Assembly: GCF_028201475.1 (NCBI RefSeq)
Contig: NZ_CP116384.1
Coordinates: 496,001 to 560,000 of the forward strand
Direction of reading: 5' to 3'
DNA: 64,000 nucleotides
From: Vibrio sp. SCSIO 43137
Lineage (GTDB): Bacteria > Pseudomonadota > Gammaproteobacteria > Enterobacterales > Vibrionaceae
The notes below the pieces were generated by a model. It searched no databases. It saw only the letters and a list, made by a program, of their open reading frames with translations, and was not told the origin of the DNA. Each line of letters opens with the position of its first letter. Position 1 is the first letter of the stretch. Made by a program: the position numbers and the translations under genes. This document shows, one piece after another, positions 53,383 to 62,232 of this stretch.

Positions 53383-54282
53383 TCAGCGGTTTTTGGCTGT
53401 TTTAAACCGTTTGCCAACAAAAGCTTTCATAGAAAAACCTGTCACTAACATGGTGCCCGATACGACAAGCAGGGTACCAAAAACCGTATTCCAACCTACA
53501 GCTTCATCCAGAATCAGATGCCCCCAGAAAATACCAAATGCCGGGATTAAAAAGGTAACGGAAAGTGCCGATGCGGCACCAACATCATTAATCAGTTTAA
53601 AGTAGAGCAGATAAGCGACACCGGTACAGAGCACACCCAGCGCCACGACAGAGCTGGCTACTTCCATGCCGACCGACTCACGTACAGGAATAAACGGCAG
53701 CAGAGGCAGAACTATTAATGAAGCGGCCCACATATTGCCGTGAGCGTTATTAAAAGAGGAAATCTGCGGGGCCGTTTTGGTGTAGTTACTGGCGATACCG
53801 TAACAGGCGGCAGCCATAATACCGGCAGTAATTGCCAGGCCGGAACCTTCTCCTAATTGGGCACTGTCCCATCCCACAAGAACTACAACTCCGAGTACAC
53901 CTAAAGCAAGCCCCATAGCCTTTCTGCGGGTTAGGGGGGTCTTAGTCCAGAATACGCCGATGGCGGTTCCCCAGATAGCGGCAGTAGAGTTAAGAACCGC
54001 AAGAGTAGAAGCGTTCAGGGTTTGAACCGCATAAGCAAACAGCAGAAAAGGTAAGGAGGTGTTAAACAGGCCGATAATAAAGAAATGCTTTTTATACTGA
54101 AGCAGGTTCAGTTTTCGTTTCATTACCAGTGCAACAGCAAACAGAAACAGCGCTGCGAGAAGCACCCTTGCTTCAATCATGTAGGCCGGACCCAGCGAAG
54201 GTACCGCTATCCTCATAAAAAGGAATGAACTTCCCCATATGGCGGCTAGAGCGATAAGTTGTAAAGCGCTGGATAGTGGCAT
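53383..54282 (-). CDS. EamA/DMT family transporter
   Basis: This 299-residue protein has ten predicted membrane segments in two repeated EamA halves, starting MPLSSALQLIALAAIWGSSFLFMRIAVPSLGP, the usual 'iWGssF' opening, and ending in a basic cytoplasmic tail KAFVGKRFKTAKNR. Such transporters export amino acids or metabolites; the substrate is unknown. It is convergent with rbsR (12-base gap), and 298 bases separate it from the transaminase gene on the right. Confidence 0.88.
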   Translation of the reverse strand: MPLSSALQLIALAAIWGSSFLFMRIAVPSLGPAYMIEARVLLAALFLFAVALVMKRKLNLLQYKKHFFIIGLFNTSLPFLLFAYAVQTLNASTLAVLNSTAAIWGTAIGVFWTKTPLTRRKAMGLALGVLGVVVLVGWDSAQLGEGSGLAITAGIMAAACYGIASNYTKTAPQISSFNNAHGNMWAASLIVLPLLPFIPVRESVGMEVASSVVALGVLCTGVAYLLYFKLINDVGAASALSVTFLIPAFGIFWGHLILDEAVGWNTVFGTLLVVSGTMLVTGFSMKAFVGKRFKTAKNR

Positions 54283-54580
54283 GGCAGAACTCGCTTATTT
54301 CAGAAAGGTCAGGTTATTCGAATCTATTAATTTTTTCCGGAGAGAAAACAACATAGGAATTAATAGGGGAAAAAATGCAGCTGATATTTACTGTTTTTAT
54401 AATCAACCAGTGGAGCATAATAAAGACATAGCTCAGTAACCTCAAGGAGCATTTGAGTTTACTAAGGTAGGTATCTGTTAAAGTCTATCCAATTTAGTCA
54501 GTTGAATACTATCCGCAAATACGGGGAGCTCTGTTCAGGTTTATCTGATCAGAGCTTCCTTTTTATGGCCAGAAGGCGCG
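54283..54580. other. Intergenic region with an orphan plus-strand terminator
   Basis: No ORF is convincing here. A TATAAT box (54398-54403) lacks a good -35, and TTGAGT (54453-54458) has TGTTAA 17 bases downstream. A terminator hairpin on the plus strand at 54524-54564 has no coding gene upstream in that direction, which suggests a short non-coding RNA. Confidence 0.4.
54524..54564 (+). terminator. Terminator-like hairpin on the plus strand, no gene upstream
   Basis: GGGAGCTCTG (54524-54533) and CAGAGCTTCC (54550-54559) pair with one G-T, followed by TTTTT. On the minus strand no T-run follows, so it is not a good terminator for the transaminase gene. Confidence 0.6.
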
Positions 54581-55438
54581 TTAACGCGACATGGATTTGG
54601 CCATGCTGATATAGATATCCCGAAGTTTTCTGGTGAGTTCACCAGGCTGACCACTGCCTATGGTGGTTCCGTCAATATTAACTACCGGCCAGACAAACGT
54701 GGTCGCTGAGCTGATAAAGGCCTCTTTGGCCTGTTTCGCTTCCTCGACGGTAAACAGCCTTTCTTCAATCTCGATGTTGTTTTGTTCCGCCAGTTGCAGC
54801 AGGCTGGCGCGGGTAATACCGTGCAGAATATGGTTACTTAACGGGCGGGTAACCAGCTTATCGTCCTGAGTGACAATATAAGCATTGCTGGAACCTCCTT
54901 CAGTAACATAACCGTCTTCTGTCAGCCATGCGTCATCAGCTCCTGAGGCCAGGGCAACCTGTTTTGCAAGGCAGGCCGGCAACAAGCTGGTGGTTTTTAT
55001 ATCCCGTCGTTTCCAGCGGATGTCTTCTACGGACACAACGGCGATACCCTTATCCGCCTGCGGACAGGTGACCAGATTTTTCTTCTGGGTAAAAAGCACC
55101 AGAGTCGTTGCAATATCTGCGCTGTAGCCAAAGTCCCGATCGCCATCGTTGCCACGGGTAAGCTGAAGATAGACACCACCTTCATCAAGTTTATTAAGTC
55201 GCACTAACTCTTTATGAATGGAAAACAGCTGTTCTTCACTTAAGGTCAGAGGAAGGCTGAGCTCTTCACATGAACGTTTCAGACGGGCCATATGGCCTTC
55301 GTTATCCACTAACTTTCCATCCAGTACTGAGGTTACTTCATAGGCTGCGTCAGCAAAAAGAAATCCACGGTCAAAAACGGAGATCTTTGCGTCAGATTCG
55401 GGTAAGTAATCACCATTGATATAAACAATACGTTCCAT
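54581..55438 (-). CDS. D-amino acid aminotransferase
   Basis: This 285-residue fold-type IV PLP enzyme starts ERIVYINGDYLPESDAKISVFDRGFLFADAAYEV, the class signature. The PLP lysine is in IRWKRRDIKTTSLLPACLAKQ, and the C-terminal GITRASLLQLAEQNNIEIEERLF and ATTFVWPV blocks follow the branched-chain/D-amino-acid transaminase pattern. The size and the early GFLFADAAYEV favour the D-amino-acid (Dat) group over IlvE or PabC. It would supply D-alanine or D-glutamate. AAGGAG on the minus strand precedes the ATG. It has a long upstream leader with a compound hairpin. Confidence 0.82.
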   Translation of the reverse strand: MERIVYINGDYLPESDAKISVFDRGFLFADAAYEVTSVLDGKLVDNEGHMARLKRSCEELSLPLTLSEEQLFSIHKELVRLNKLDEGGVYLQLTRGNDGDRDFGYSADIATTLVLFTQKKNLVTCPQADKGIAVVSVEDIRWKRRDIKTTSLLPACLAKQVALASGADDAWLTEDGYVTEGGSSNAYIVTQDDKLVTRPLSNHILHGITRASLLQLAEQNNIEIEERLFTVEEAKQAKEAFISSATTFVWPVVNIDGTTIGSGQPGELTRKLRDIYISMAKSMSR

Positions 55439-56028
55439 TCAGGGCTCCTTATGCCTGTTGCTCCGCAGAGCATCTCCTTTAAAAAAACTGAGTCATTTTA
55501 ACAAATAGCGAACACAAACACGCGTAAACCCTCTCTGGCACGGAGGGTTTGTTTATCGCTATTTCTCCGATGACAAGATCCTCTGCACAACTGAGATCAG
55601 CTATTCAGAAAAATGAACACAAACTAGCTTAATTCAGTGAGAACAATTTGTCAGAGATTTAGTTCTGTCGTGGAAAATAATTGGCGCTTTATCATTATTT
55701 GTAGATTCAAATCACATAACGTCATTTTTATAGATAAAAGCTACGAAAGATTAAATCACCAATAAATTTCACTTATTGAGTCATAAATATAGTTTATTTA
55801 ATGAAAGTCTAATGGTTAATCTTGTGTTAATAAAATGTACTAAGATTATAGTTCTGTATGAGGTGGTTTTACTGTCATTTTCAGCTATTGCTATGTGTTA
55901 TGGCATCTATAAAGTTCGTTCTGTAAGCCCGAATACGCCTTGGTTTTCTATGTAAATCAGGTGTATATAAAAATTTAAACTAAAAAAACAGATTTAAAAA
56001 CGAAAAACTATAAAGGAGTACAAGTTAA
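55439..56028. other. 590-base divergent intergenic region, AT-rich, with one compound hairpin
   Basis: It separates the transaminase and AGCS genes. The only strong structure is the double hairpin at 55503-55564. The remainder to 56028 is AT-rich with no ORF, and AAAGGAG (56011-56018 region) serves the symporter start. I see no glycine riboswitch, which precedes AGCS genes in some vibrios. Confidence 0.5.
55503..55564. repeat. Compound hairpin in the leader of the D-amino acid aminotransferase
   Basis: Outer arms AAATAGCGA (55503-55511) and TCGCTATTT (55556-55564) and inner arms AAACCCTC (55526-55533) and GAGGGTTT (55543-55550) are both perfect. They are separated by an asymmetric interior loop. 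The structure could be a repeat element or a leader RNA. Confidence 0.6.
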
Positions 56029-57393
56029 ATGGATTTTGTTACCGAGTTTATTAATAACATCAACGGCATTGTATGGGGTGTCCCTATGCTGGTGATGATA
56101 CTTGGGGTGGGGCTGTTTCTGACCGTCGGCCTTAAGTTTATGCCCATCTTTAATATCGGCCGTGCTTTCCGCCTGTTGTGGAGCAGCAGAGAGTCAGATG
56201 AAAAAGGTGAGATCCCGCCATTTCAGGCACTGATGACCGCCATGTCTGCCACCATAGGTACAGGTAATATTGCCGGGGTGGCAACCGCTGTGTTTATCGG
56301 TGGCCCGGGAGCGCTGTTCTGGATGTGGCTGACGGCTCTGGTTGGTATGGCAACTAAGTTTGCCGAGGCGGTGCTGGCAGTTAAATACCGTGAGAAAGAT
56401 GAAAACGGCGCTTTTGTCGGCGGCCCTATGTACTACATCAAAAACGGTATGGGTGAAAAATGGGCATGGCTGGGAACCCTGTTTGCTCTGTTTGGTGCTG
56501 TGGCCTGTTTTGGTATCGGTAATGCGGTTCAGTCTAACTCCATTGCACAAGTTCTGGAGTCTAATTTCTCATTTTCACCGCTTATTGTTGGTCTGATCAT
56601 TATGGTGCTTGCCGGCGGGGTTATTATTGGCGGTCTTAAGCGGGTTGGTCGTTTTGCCGGTGCTATGGTCCCTATTATGGCCGTTGCCTATATTCTGGCT
56701 GGTCTGGCTATCCTGCTGATGAACATCGGCGAGTTAGGCGGTGCATTTGCATTGGTGTTTGAGTACGCCTTTACTCCGGCGTCTGCCGAAGGTGGTTTTG
56801 CCGGTGCAACGGTATGGATGGCGATTCGCTTTGGTGTTGCCCGTGGTGTTTTCTCAAACGAAGCCGGTTTAGGTTCAGCGCCTATTGCCCACGCCAGTGC
56901 CCAGACGGATGATCCGGTTCGTCAGGGTTTGATTGCTATGCTGGGTACCTTCTTAGATACGCTAGTGATCTGTAGCATTACCGGTTTGGTGATTATTATT
57001 TCCGGAGAGTGGACAGGCGGAGAGTCAGGTGCGGCATTAACATCGGCGGCGTTTGGTGACATTCTTCCGGGCTGGGGTAGTTATCTGGTCGCGGTTAGTC
57101 TGGCGGTGTTTGCCTTTACCACTATTGTTGGTTGGTCGGTTTATGGTGAGCGTTGTGCCGAATACCTGTTTGGCGCTAAGGCGGTAATGCCGTTCAGGGT
57201 TATCTTTGTACTGGCACTTCCTGTCGGCGCCATGGCAGAACTTAACTTTGTCTGGCTGCTGGGTGATACGCTAAACGCTATGATGGCGATTCCTAACCTT
57301 ATTGCTCTGGCGGTACTGAGCCCTGTGGTCTTTAGCCTGACCAAAGCTTATTTCAAGCGCGAAAAAGCGATTAAGAGCGCGGAAGATAAGTAA
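56029..57393 (+). CDS. Sodium:alanine symporter (AGCS) family protein
   Basis: This 454-residue transporter has about ten membrane segments. It shows the AGCS signature GTGNIAGVATAVFIGGPGALFWMWLTALVGM (starting about residue 78), KFAEAVLAVKYR, and VFSNEAGLGSAPIAHA. It matches sodium-coupled alanine or glycine carriers, here likely importing alanine or glycine. AAAGGAG lies about 11 bases before the ATG. It ends at a terminator at 57421. It precedes the citrate lyase cluster, but the intervening terminator suggests independent expression. Confidence 0.9.
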   Translation: MDFVTEFINNINGIVWGVPMLVMILGVGLFLTVGLKFMPIFNIGRAFRLLWSSRESDEKGEIPPFQALMTAMSATIGTGNIAGVATAVFIGGPGALFWMWLTALVGMATKFAEAVLAVKYREKDENGAFVGGPMYYIKNGMGEKWAWLGTLFALFGAVACFGIGNAVQSNSIAQVLESNFSFSPLIVGLIIMVLAGGVIIGGLKRVGRFAGAMVPIMAVAYILAGLAILLMNIGELGGAFALVFEYAFTPASAEGGFAGATVWMAIRFGVARGVFSNEAGLGSAPIAHASAQTDDPVRQGLIAMLGTFLDTLVICSITGLVIIISGEWTGGESGAALTSAAFGDILPGWGSYLVAVSLAVFAFTTIVGWSVYGERCAEYLFGAKAVMPFRVIFVLALPVGAMAELNFVWLLGDTLNAMMAIPNLIALAVLSPVVFSLTKAYFKREKAIKSAEDK

Positions 57394-57414
57394 CACTTAA
57401 TCCAGACCAAATAG

Positions 57415-57449
57415 TAAAAGCCGTTTGCCTTAGGGTAAGCGGTTTTTTT
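57415..57449 (+). terminator. Terminator after the AGCS gene
   Basis: CCGTTTGCC (57421-57429) pairs with GGTAAGCGG (57434-57442), including G-U pairs, followed by seven T. Confidence 0.8.
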
Positions 57450-57571
57450 CTTTCTGACTGCTATAGGCATGTTAACTAAAAGTAATAAACTAATGGAGTT
57501 GTAAATGTGATTTTATTTTAATCAAATGGCTTTATGTGTGAATAATAATAAAAAATAAAGCTTAAGATATA

Positions 57572-57591
57572 AATATGATTTAAATCATATT
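57572..57591. promoter_or_regulatory. 20-base palindrome upstream of citC, FNR-like
   Basis: AATATGATTTAAATCATATT is a perfect palindrome. Its ATGAT-N4-ATCAT core differs from the FNR box at one base per half. It is centred about 73 bases before citC. Anaerobic control would fit citrate fermentation, but a CitB or other site is also possible. Confidence 0.5.
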
Positions 57592-57654
57592 CAATTTAGT
57601 TAAGAAGAGAGACACTTGTAACATCGGGCTGAAAAGCGGGATTTACAGGTATCA

Positions 57655-58758
57655 ATGGCCATCTATTTTGACAAAACAAAAACCAGAGCGGGCAGAAAGC
57701 TGGCGATGGTTAACTCCTTTTTAAACAGTATGGGGCTGGGTATCGATGCTGATGTGGAGTATTTTGTCTGTGCTATTGAGGATGAAGCCGTTGTGGCCTG
57801 TGGTGGCCTGGCTGGTAACACTCTTAAATCTATCGCTGTTTCGCCGCAATATCAGGGCGAAGGCGTCTCTACCCGTCTGCTGACCGAACTGGTCACTCAT
57901 GCCTATGATCTTGGCCGCTATAACCTGTTTATCTATACCAAGCCGGAAAACTACCGCATGTTTCATCAGGCTGGATTCCACTTAATAACCTCAGTAAAAG
58001 ACAGGGTGATACTACTGGAAAACAGCCGCAGCCGGCTGAAAAAGTACTGTAGTAAACTCCGCACACTAAAGCGTGCCGGCGACAAGGTCGGCAGCATCGT
58101 AATGAATGCCAACCCTTTTACCAAAGGGCACCGCTATCTGGTTGAGCATGCGGCAGGCCAATGTGACTGGCTACATCTGTTTGTAGTGAAAGAGGATAGC
58201 TCGTTTTTTACCTATCAGGACCGTATCAATATGATCCGTGCCGGAGTCGAAGACCTTGGCAACGTGATCGTTCATGACGGTTCAGACTATATTATCTCCC
58301 GGGCGACTTTCCCCAGTTATTTTCTTAAAGACGACGGTGTGGTGAACTACTGCCATACCGCAGTGGACTTGCAACTATTCAGAAGCTATATCGGTCCTGC
58401 ACTGGGCATCACACACCGCTTTGTCGGTACTGAGCCCATCTGTACTGTTACCCGATTTTATAATCAGCAGATGCAGACATGGCTTACGACCCAGTCACTG
58501 GATTCTGATCCTATTACCCTGATTGAGATTCCCAGAGCGGAGATAGAGGAGCAGCCAATTTCCGCTTCACTGGTACGTCATTTACTATTTAACAATGAGT
58601 GGGATGAGATAAAGAAACTGGTGCCGGATAGCAGTTATCAATATCTGAAAACTCTATTCAACACTGAAGATTCCATCTATCAACACAGAAAGAGAGACTA
58701 CACAGCCAAGCCGGAAATCGCTATGGCAGCAATGCCTATGCTTAGTGCGGCAGTTTGA
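57655..58758 (+). CDS. citC: Citrate lyase synthetase / acetyl-[citrate lyase] ligase
   Basis: This 367-residue protein has an N-terminal GNAT-like region (VACGGLAGNTLKSIAVSPQYQGEGVSTRLLTELV, about 45-80). A nucleotidyltransferase domain follows, with MNANPFTKGHRYLVEHA, the HxGH-like adenylyl-transfer motif (here TKGH), and RHLLFNNEWDEIKKLVP. It activates citrate lyase by acetylating its phosphoribosyl-dephospho-CoA group with acetate and ATP. It is the first gene of citCDEFXG and begins after an FNR-like palindrome. Confidence 0.93.
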   Translation: MAIYFDKTKTRAGRKLAMVNSFLNSMGLGIDADVEYFVCAIEDEAVVACGGLAGNTLKSIAVSPQYQGEGVSTRLLTELVTHAYDLGRYNLFIYTKPENYRMFHQAGFHLITSVKDRVILLENSRSRLKKYCSKLRTLKRAGDKVGSIVMNANPFTKGHRYLVEHAAGQCDWLHLFVVKEDSSFFTYQDRINMIRAGVEDLGNVIVHDGSDYIISRATFPSYFLKDDGVVNYCHTAVDLQLFRSYIGPALGITHRFVGTEPICTVTRFYNQQMQTWLTTQSLDSDPITLIEIPRAEIEEQPISASLVRHLLFNNEWDEIKKLVPDSSYQYLKTLFNTEDSIYQHRKRDYTAKPEIAMAAMPMLSAAV

Positions 58759-58994
58759 TTCAATTTAATCCGGTTCAGGCCGCTTAAAACCTACCAATAC
58801 CCTTCTGGAGTGATAGCTAATATTTCTCCAATGCTTTGTTATTTCTTACTTTTTATCTCCTTAAAAACGCCTAATAAAAAAATCAAATAAATTTTTCAGT
58901 TTTGTGGTTCAACTTCACTGAGAAGCCCTTTTTCTAGGAGTAATCTCCAAGTTAATTAGTTTTATATTTATCAGATTATCCATAAGGAGCGAGC

Positions 58995-59291
58995 ATGCTT
59001 ATCAGTCGGCGGTCATACGCTGGGACTCTGGAGTCGAGTGATCTGTTGGTGGAGATATCTCCGTCAGAAACAGACGAACTTGATATCGAAGTCACCAGCT
59101 CAGTAGAGAAACAGTTTGGCGTGGCAATAGAGAAGGTAGTGAGGGAAACCTTGTCGCAGATGGGTGTTAAATCGGGTTTTGTCTCGGTGAACGATAAAGG
59201 TGCCCTTGACTGCATTATCCGAGCCCGTGTGCAGGCGGCCGTTATCCGCGCATCGGAAACTCAGGAGATTGAGTGGGGAGGCCTGTCATGA
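58995..59291 (+). CDS. citD: Citrate lyase acyl carrier protein (gamma subunit)
   Basis: This 98-residue acyl carrier subunit starts with [16 protein letters not shown], in which Ser14 is the expected attachment site for the phosphoribosyl-dephospho-CoA group. It also carries [29 protein letters not shown] precedes the ATG. Its stop overlaps the citE start (ATGA). A gap of 236 bases after citC is longer than usual in cit operons. Confidence 0.94.
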   Translation: MLISRRSYAGTLESSDLLVEISPSETDELDIEVTSSVEKQFGVAIEKVVRETLSQMGVKSGFVSVNDKGALDCIIRARVQAAVIRASETQEIEWGGLS

Positions 59292-60163
59292 GCAAGTTAC
59301 GCAGAAGCATGTTATTTGTGCCGGGATCGAATGCGGCCATGTTGAGTAACAGCTTTATCTATCGCCCTGATGCCATCATGTTTGACCTTGAAGACTCTGT
59401 CTCTATCAGAGAAAAAGATACTGCAAGAATGCTGGTATTTAATGCCCTGCAGCATCCTCTGTATGCGGATATTGAAACCATAGTGCGGGTAAATGCCCTT
59501 GATTCCCAATATGGCCGTGATGACGTGAAAGCCATCGTAAAAGCGGGAGTCAATGTGGTTCGGTTAGCGAAAACCGATACGCCTAAGGATGTCGAAGGTA
59601 TGGAGCAGGCGATTGAGAGCGCAGAGCGCGAGTTCGGCCGTCCTGTCGGAAGCACAGCTATGCTGGCGGCCATTGAGTCAGCGGAAGGAATTAATAACGC
59701 AGTCGCCATTGCAAAAGCCTCAAAGCGCCTTATCGGAATTGCCCTTGGTGCGGAAGACTACGTCAGGGATCTGAAAACCCAACGCAGTGCTGAGGGGACT
59801 GAATTGCTGTTTGCCCGCTGTTCTATTCTTCAGGCAGCACGGGCAGCAGGCATTATGGCTTTTGATACCGTCTATTCTGATGCCAATAATGAGCAGGGTT
59901 TTCTTAACGAAGCTTCCCATATTAAATCGCTGGGCTTTGACGGCAAGTCTCTGATTAACCCGCGACAAATCGAGCTTATCCATAATCTGTTTGCACCAAG
60001 CCAGAAAGAGGTGGATCACGCATTTGCGGTGATCGAAGCGGCGGAAGAGGCAGAAGCGCAAGGTATGGGAGTCGCATCGCTGAATGGCAAGATGGTAGAC
60101 GCTCCTGTTATAGAGAGAGCGCGTTGGACTCTTAAGCGTGCAGAATCAGGCATCAGACAGTAA
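59288..60163 (+). CDS. citE: Citrate lyase beta subunit (citryl-ACP lyase)
   Basis: This 291-residue TIM-barrel lyase has [33 protein letters not shown] (metal-binding acidic pair), [22 protein letters not shown] and [18 protein letters not shown], all diagnostic of CitE. It cleaves citryl-ACP to oxaloacetate and acetyl-ACP. The start at 59288 overlaps the citD stop; the longer reading from 59273 lacks a ribosome site. Confidence 0.95.
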   Translation: MSKLRRSMLFVPGSNAAMLSNSFIYRPDAIMFDLEDSVSIREKDTARMLVFNALQHPLYADIETIVRVNALDSQYGRDDVKAIVKAGVNVVRLAKTDTPKDVEGMEQAIESAEREFGRPVGSTAMLAAIESAEGINNAVAIAKASKRLIGIALGAEDYVRDLKTQRSAEGTELLFARCSILQAARAAGIMAFDTVYSDANNEQGFLNEASHIKSLGFDGKSLINPRQIELIHNLFAPSQKEVDHAFAVIEAAEEAEAQGMGVASLNGKMVDAPVIERARWTLKRAESGIRQ

Positions 60164-60177
60164 CAGGCGGACAGATT

Positions 60178-61707
60178 ATGACAATTTTAAATGCAATAGA
60201 GCGTGATATTGAGGCATGCGGTAAAACTGACATCGGCCTGACTCCGTACAAGACAGCGCACCAGTTAACGCCACAGTGCGTTGATAAAAGCAGTGTCGCT
60301 TCGAGAAAGCTGTATAAAACCCTTGAAGAAGCGATAAAAAGCTCCGGACTAAAAGATGGCCAGACCGTCTCGTTCCATCACTCATTCCGCGGTGGTGACC
60401 GAATCATCAATATGGCGATGGATGTGATTGCCAAAATGGGCTTTAAGAACCTGACGCTGGCACCAAGCTCTCTTACTGATGTGCATGCACCTATGGTGGG
60501 GCATATCCGTAATGGAGTTGTTAGTAAGCTTTATACCTCAGGTCTGCGTGGTGAACTGGCAGAAGAGATCTCGCGCGGCTTGTTAGAAGAGCCGGTACAT
60601 ATCCACTCCCATGGCGGCAGGGTTCACCTGTTAGACAGCGGTGAGCTGAACATTGATGTTGCTATTCTCGGTGTCTCAACGGCAGATGAGTTTGGTAACG
60701 CGAACGCTATAAACGGCAAAGCGCGCTGTGGTTCCCTTGGTTACGCGAAAATCGATGCGCAACATGCCGGTTACGTTATTGTGTTAGCTGATGAGTTGGT
60801 TGAGTTCCCAAATATGCCTGCCTCTCTGGAGCAGGATCAGGTTGATGCCGTGGTGGTGGTGGATGAAGTTGGTGACCCATCTAAAATCGGTGGCGATGCC
60901 ACCCGTATGACAACCAATCCGCGAGAGTTACTGATCGCCCGTAAAGCGGCAGATGTTATTGAGCACTCCGGTTATTTCTACGATGGCTTTACTCTGCAGA
61001 CAGGCTCCGGCGGAGCGTCACTGGCAGTAACCCGTTTTCTGGAAGAGAAAATGGTTCGCAATGATATAACCGCCAGTTTTGGCTTGGGGGGAATTACCTC
61101 AACCATGGTGGATCTGCATGAAAAAGGGCTGATTAAAACCCTGTTTGATGTGCAGTCCTTTGATGCTAATGCCGCCGACTCCTTAGCTCGAAACACGAAT
61201 CATATTGAAATCTCCGCCAACCAATACGCCAACCCATCCTCCAAAGGTGCGGTAGTAGAACGGCTGGATGTGGTTATCCTTAGTGCGCTGGAAATTGATA
61301 CCCGCTTTAACGTCAATGTGATCACAGGGTCGGACGGTGTTATTCGTGGTGCATCGGGCGGCCATAGTGACACGGCAGCGTCGGCTAAGATGACCATTGT
61401 GGTTGCGCCTCTGGTGCGGGGCCGAATCCCGACCGTGGTTGAATCAGTGCTTAATGTGGTGACCGTAGGTTCACAGATTGATGTGCTGGTAACCGACCAC
61501 GGTATTGCGGTAAATCCTGAAAGAGCAGATATCAGAGAAAAACTGGAGCAGTCAGGTATTCAGACTATGAGCATAGAAGATTTGCAGCAGAGAGCAGAGA
61601 TGCTGACAGGCCGCCCGCAGCCGATTCAATATCTGGACAATGCCGTGGCTTATATTCGTTATCGCGACGGTTCGGTAATCGATGTTATCCGTCAGATAAA
61701 GGAGTAA
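60178..61707 (+). CDS. citF: Citrate lyase alpha subunit (citrate CoA-transferase)
   Basis: This 509-residue protein contains KDGQTVSFHHSFRGGDRIINMAMDVIAKMG, GVVSKLYTSGLRGELAEEI, VHIHSHGGRVHLL and GVIRGASGGHSDTAASAKM, matching CitF. It swaps the acetyl group of acetyl-ACP for citrate. It starts 14 bases after citE. Full length with no frame damage. Confidence 0.95.
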   Translation: MTILNAIERDIEACGKTDIGLTPYKTAHQLTPQCVDKSSVASRKLYKTLEEAIKSSGLKDGQTVSFHHSFRGGDRIINMAMDVIAKMGFKNLTLAPSSLTDVHAPMVGHIRNGVVSKLYTSGLRGELAEEISRGLLEEPVHIHSHGGRVHLLDSGELNIDVAILGVSTADEFGNANAINGKARCGSLGYAKIDAQHAGYVIVLADELVEFPNMPASLEQDQVDAVVVVDEVGDPSKIGGDATRMTTNPRELLIARKAADVIEHSGYFYDGFTLQTGSGGASLAVTRFLEEKMVRNDITASFGLGGITSTMVDLHEKGLIKTLFDVQSFDANAADSLARNTNHIEISANQYANPSSKGAVVERLDVVILSALEIDTRFNVNVITGSDGVIRGASGGHSDTAASAKMTIVVAPLVRGRIPTVVESVLNVVTVGSQIDVLVTDHGIAVNPERADIREKLEQSGIQTMSIEDLQQRAEMLTGRPQPIQYLDNAVAYIRYRDGSVIDVIRQIKE

Positions 61708-61710
61708 CGG

Positions 61711-62232
61711 GTGCATAAGGGGCCGCAAGTCTCGCTGGCGGAACTGCTGGATAGCCGGGAGTTAAGAGCCGAAACTCAGAAGCAGTGGGCAGACAAGTAT
61801 GGTCTGCCGCTGGTGAGTTTTACTGTCAATATGGTCGGGCCGGTAAAGCGTAATCAACTGGCCTGCATCATCTTTGAGCAGATAAAAGGCGCGATTCTTA
61901 ACTACTGTTGGCGGGAGAATATCACGATAGAACGCTACCAGTGTATTGAGCAGAACAGCGGCTATGAGATGTTGCTTTGCCTGAGTGGTAAAACCGCACG
62001 CCAGATCAAGCGGCTGATGGTAGAGATTGAAGAACGGCATAAACTCGGCCGGCTGGCGGATATTGATGTGCTTAATGAGAAAGGAGAAGCACTTTCACGA
62101 TCCAGCCTTGAACTTCCTGTCCGCTCCTGTCTGATATGCCGGCAGGATGCCAAAGTGTGTGGCAGAAGCCGGGCTCATTCCGTTGAGGAGCTTCTGGGTA
62201 AGATGCAGCAGGTGGTGGCAAGTGCAATATAA
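61711..62232 (+). CDS. citX: Apo-citrate lyase phosphoribosyl-dephospho-CoA transferase
   Basis: This 173-residue protein starts at GTG 61711 with AAAGGAG upstream. The segments VSLAELLDSRELRAETQKQW, FTVNMVGPVKRN and ELPVRSCLICRQDAKVCGRSRAHSVEELL match CitX, which attaches the prosthetic group to CitD. The paired Cys in SCLICRQDAKVC are conserved in the family. It is three bases after citF and its end overlaps the citG start. Confidence 0.93.
   Translation: MHKGPQVSLAELLDSRELRAETQKQWADKYGLPLVSFTVNMVGPVKRNQLACIIFEQIKGAILNYCWRENITIERYQCIEQNSGYEMLLCLSGKTARQIKRLMVEIEERHKLGRLADIDVLNEKGEALSRSSLELPVRSCLICRQDAKVCGRSRAHSVEELLGKMQQVVASAI

Noticed and set aside
55562-56028. Glycine riboswitch before the AGCS symporter
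   Set aside because: No paired aptamer core could be found in the AT-rich leader.
62147-62221. Longer N-terminus for citG
   Set aside because: The extra 25 residues lie inside citX, are Trp/Arg-rich and unlike CitG; GTG at 62222 gives the normal length.
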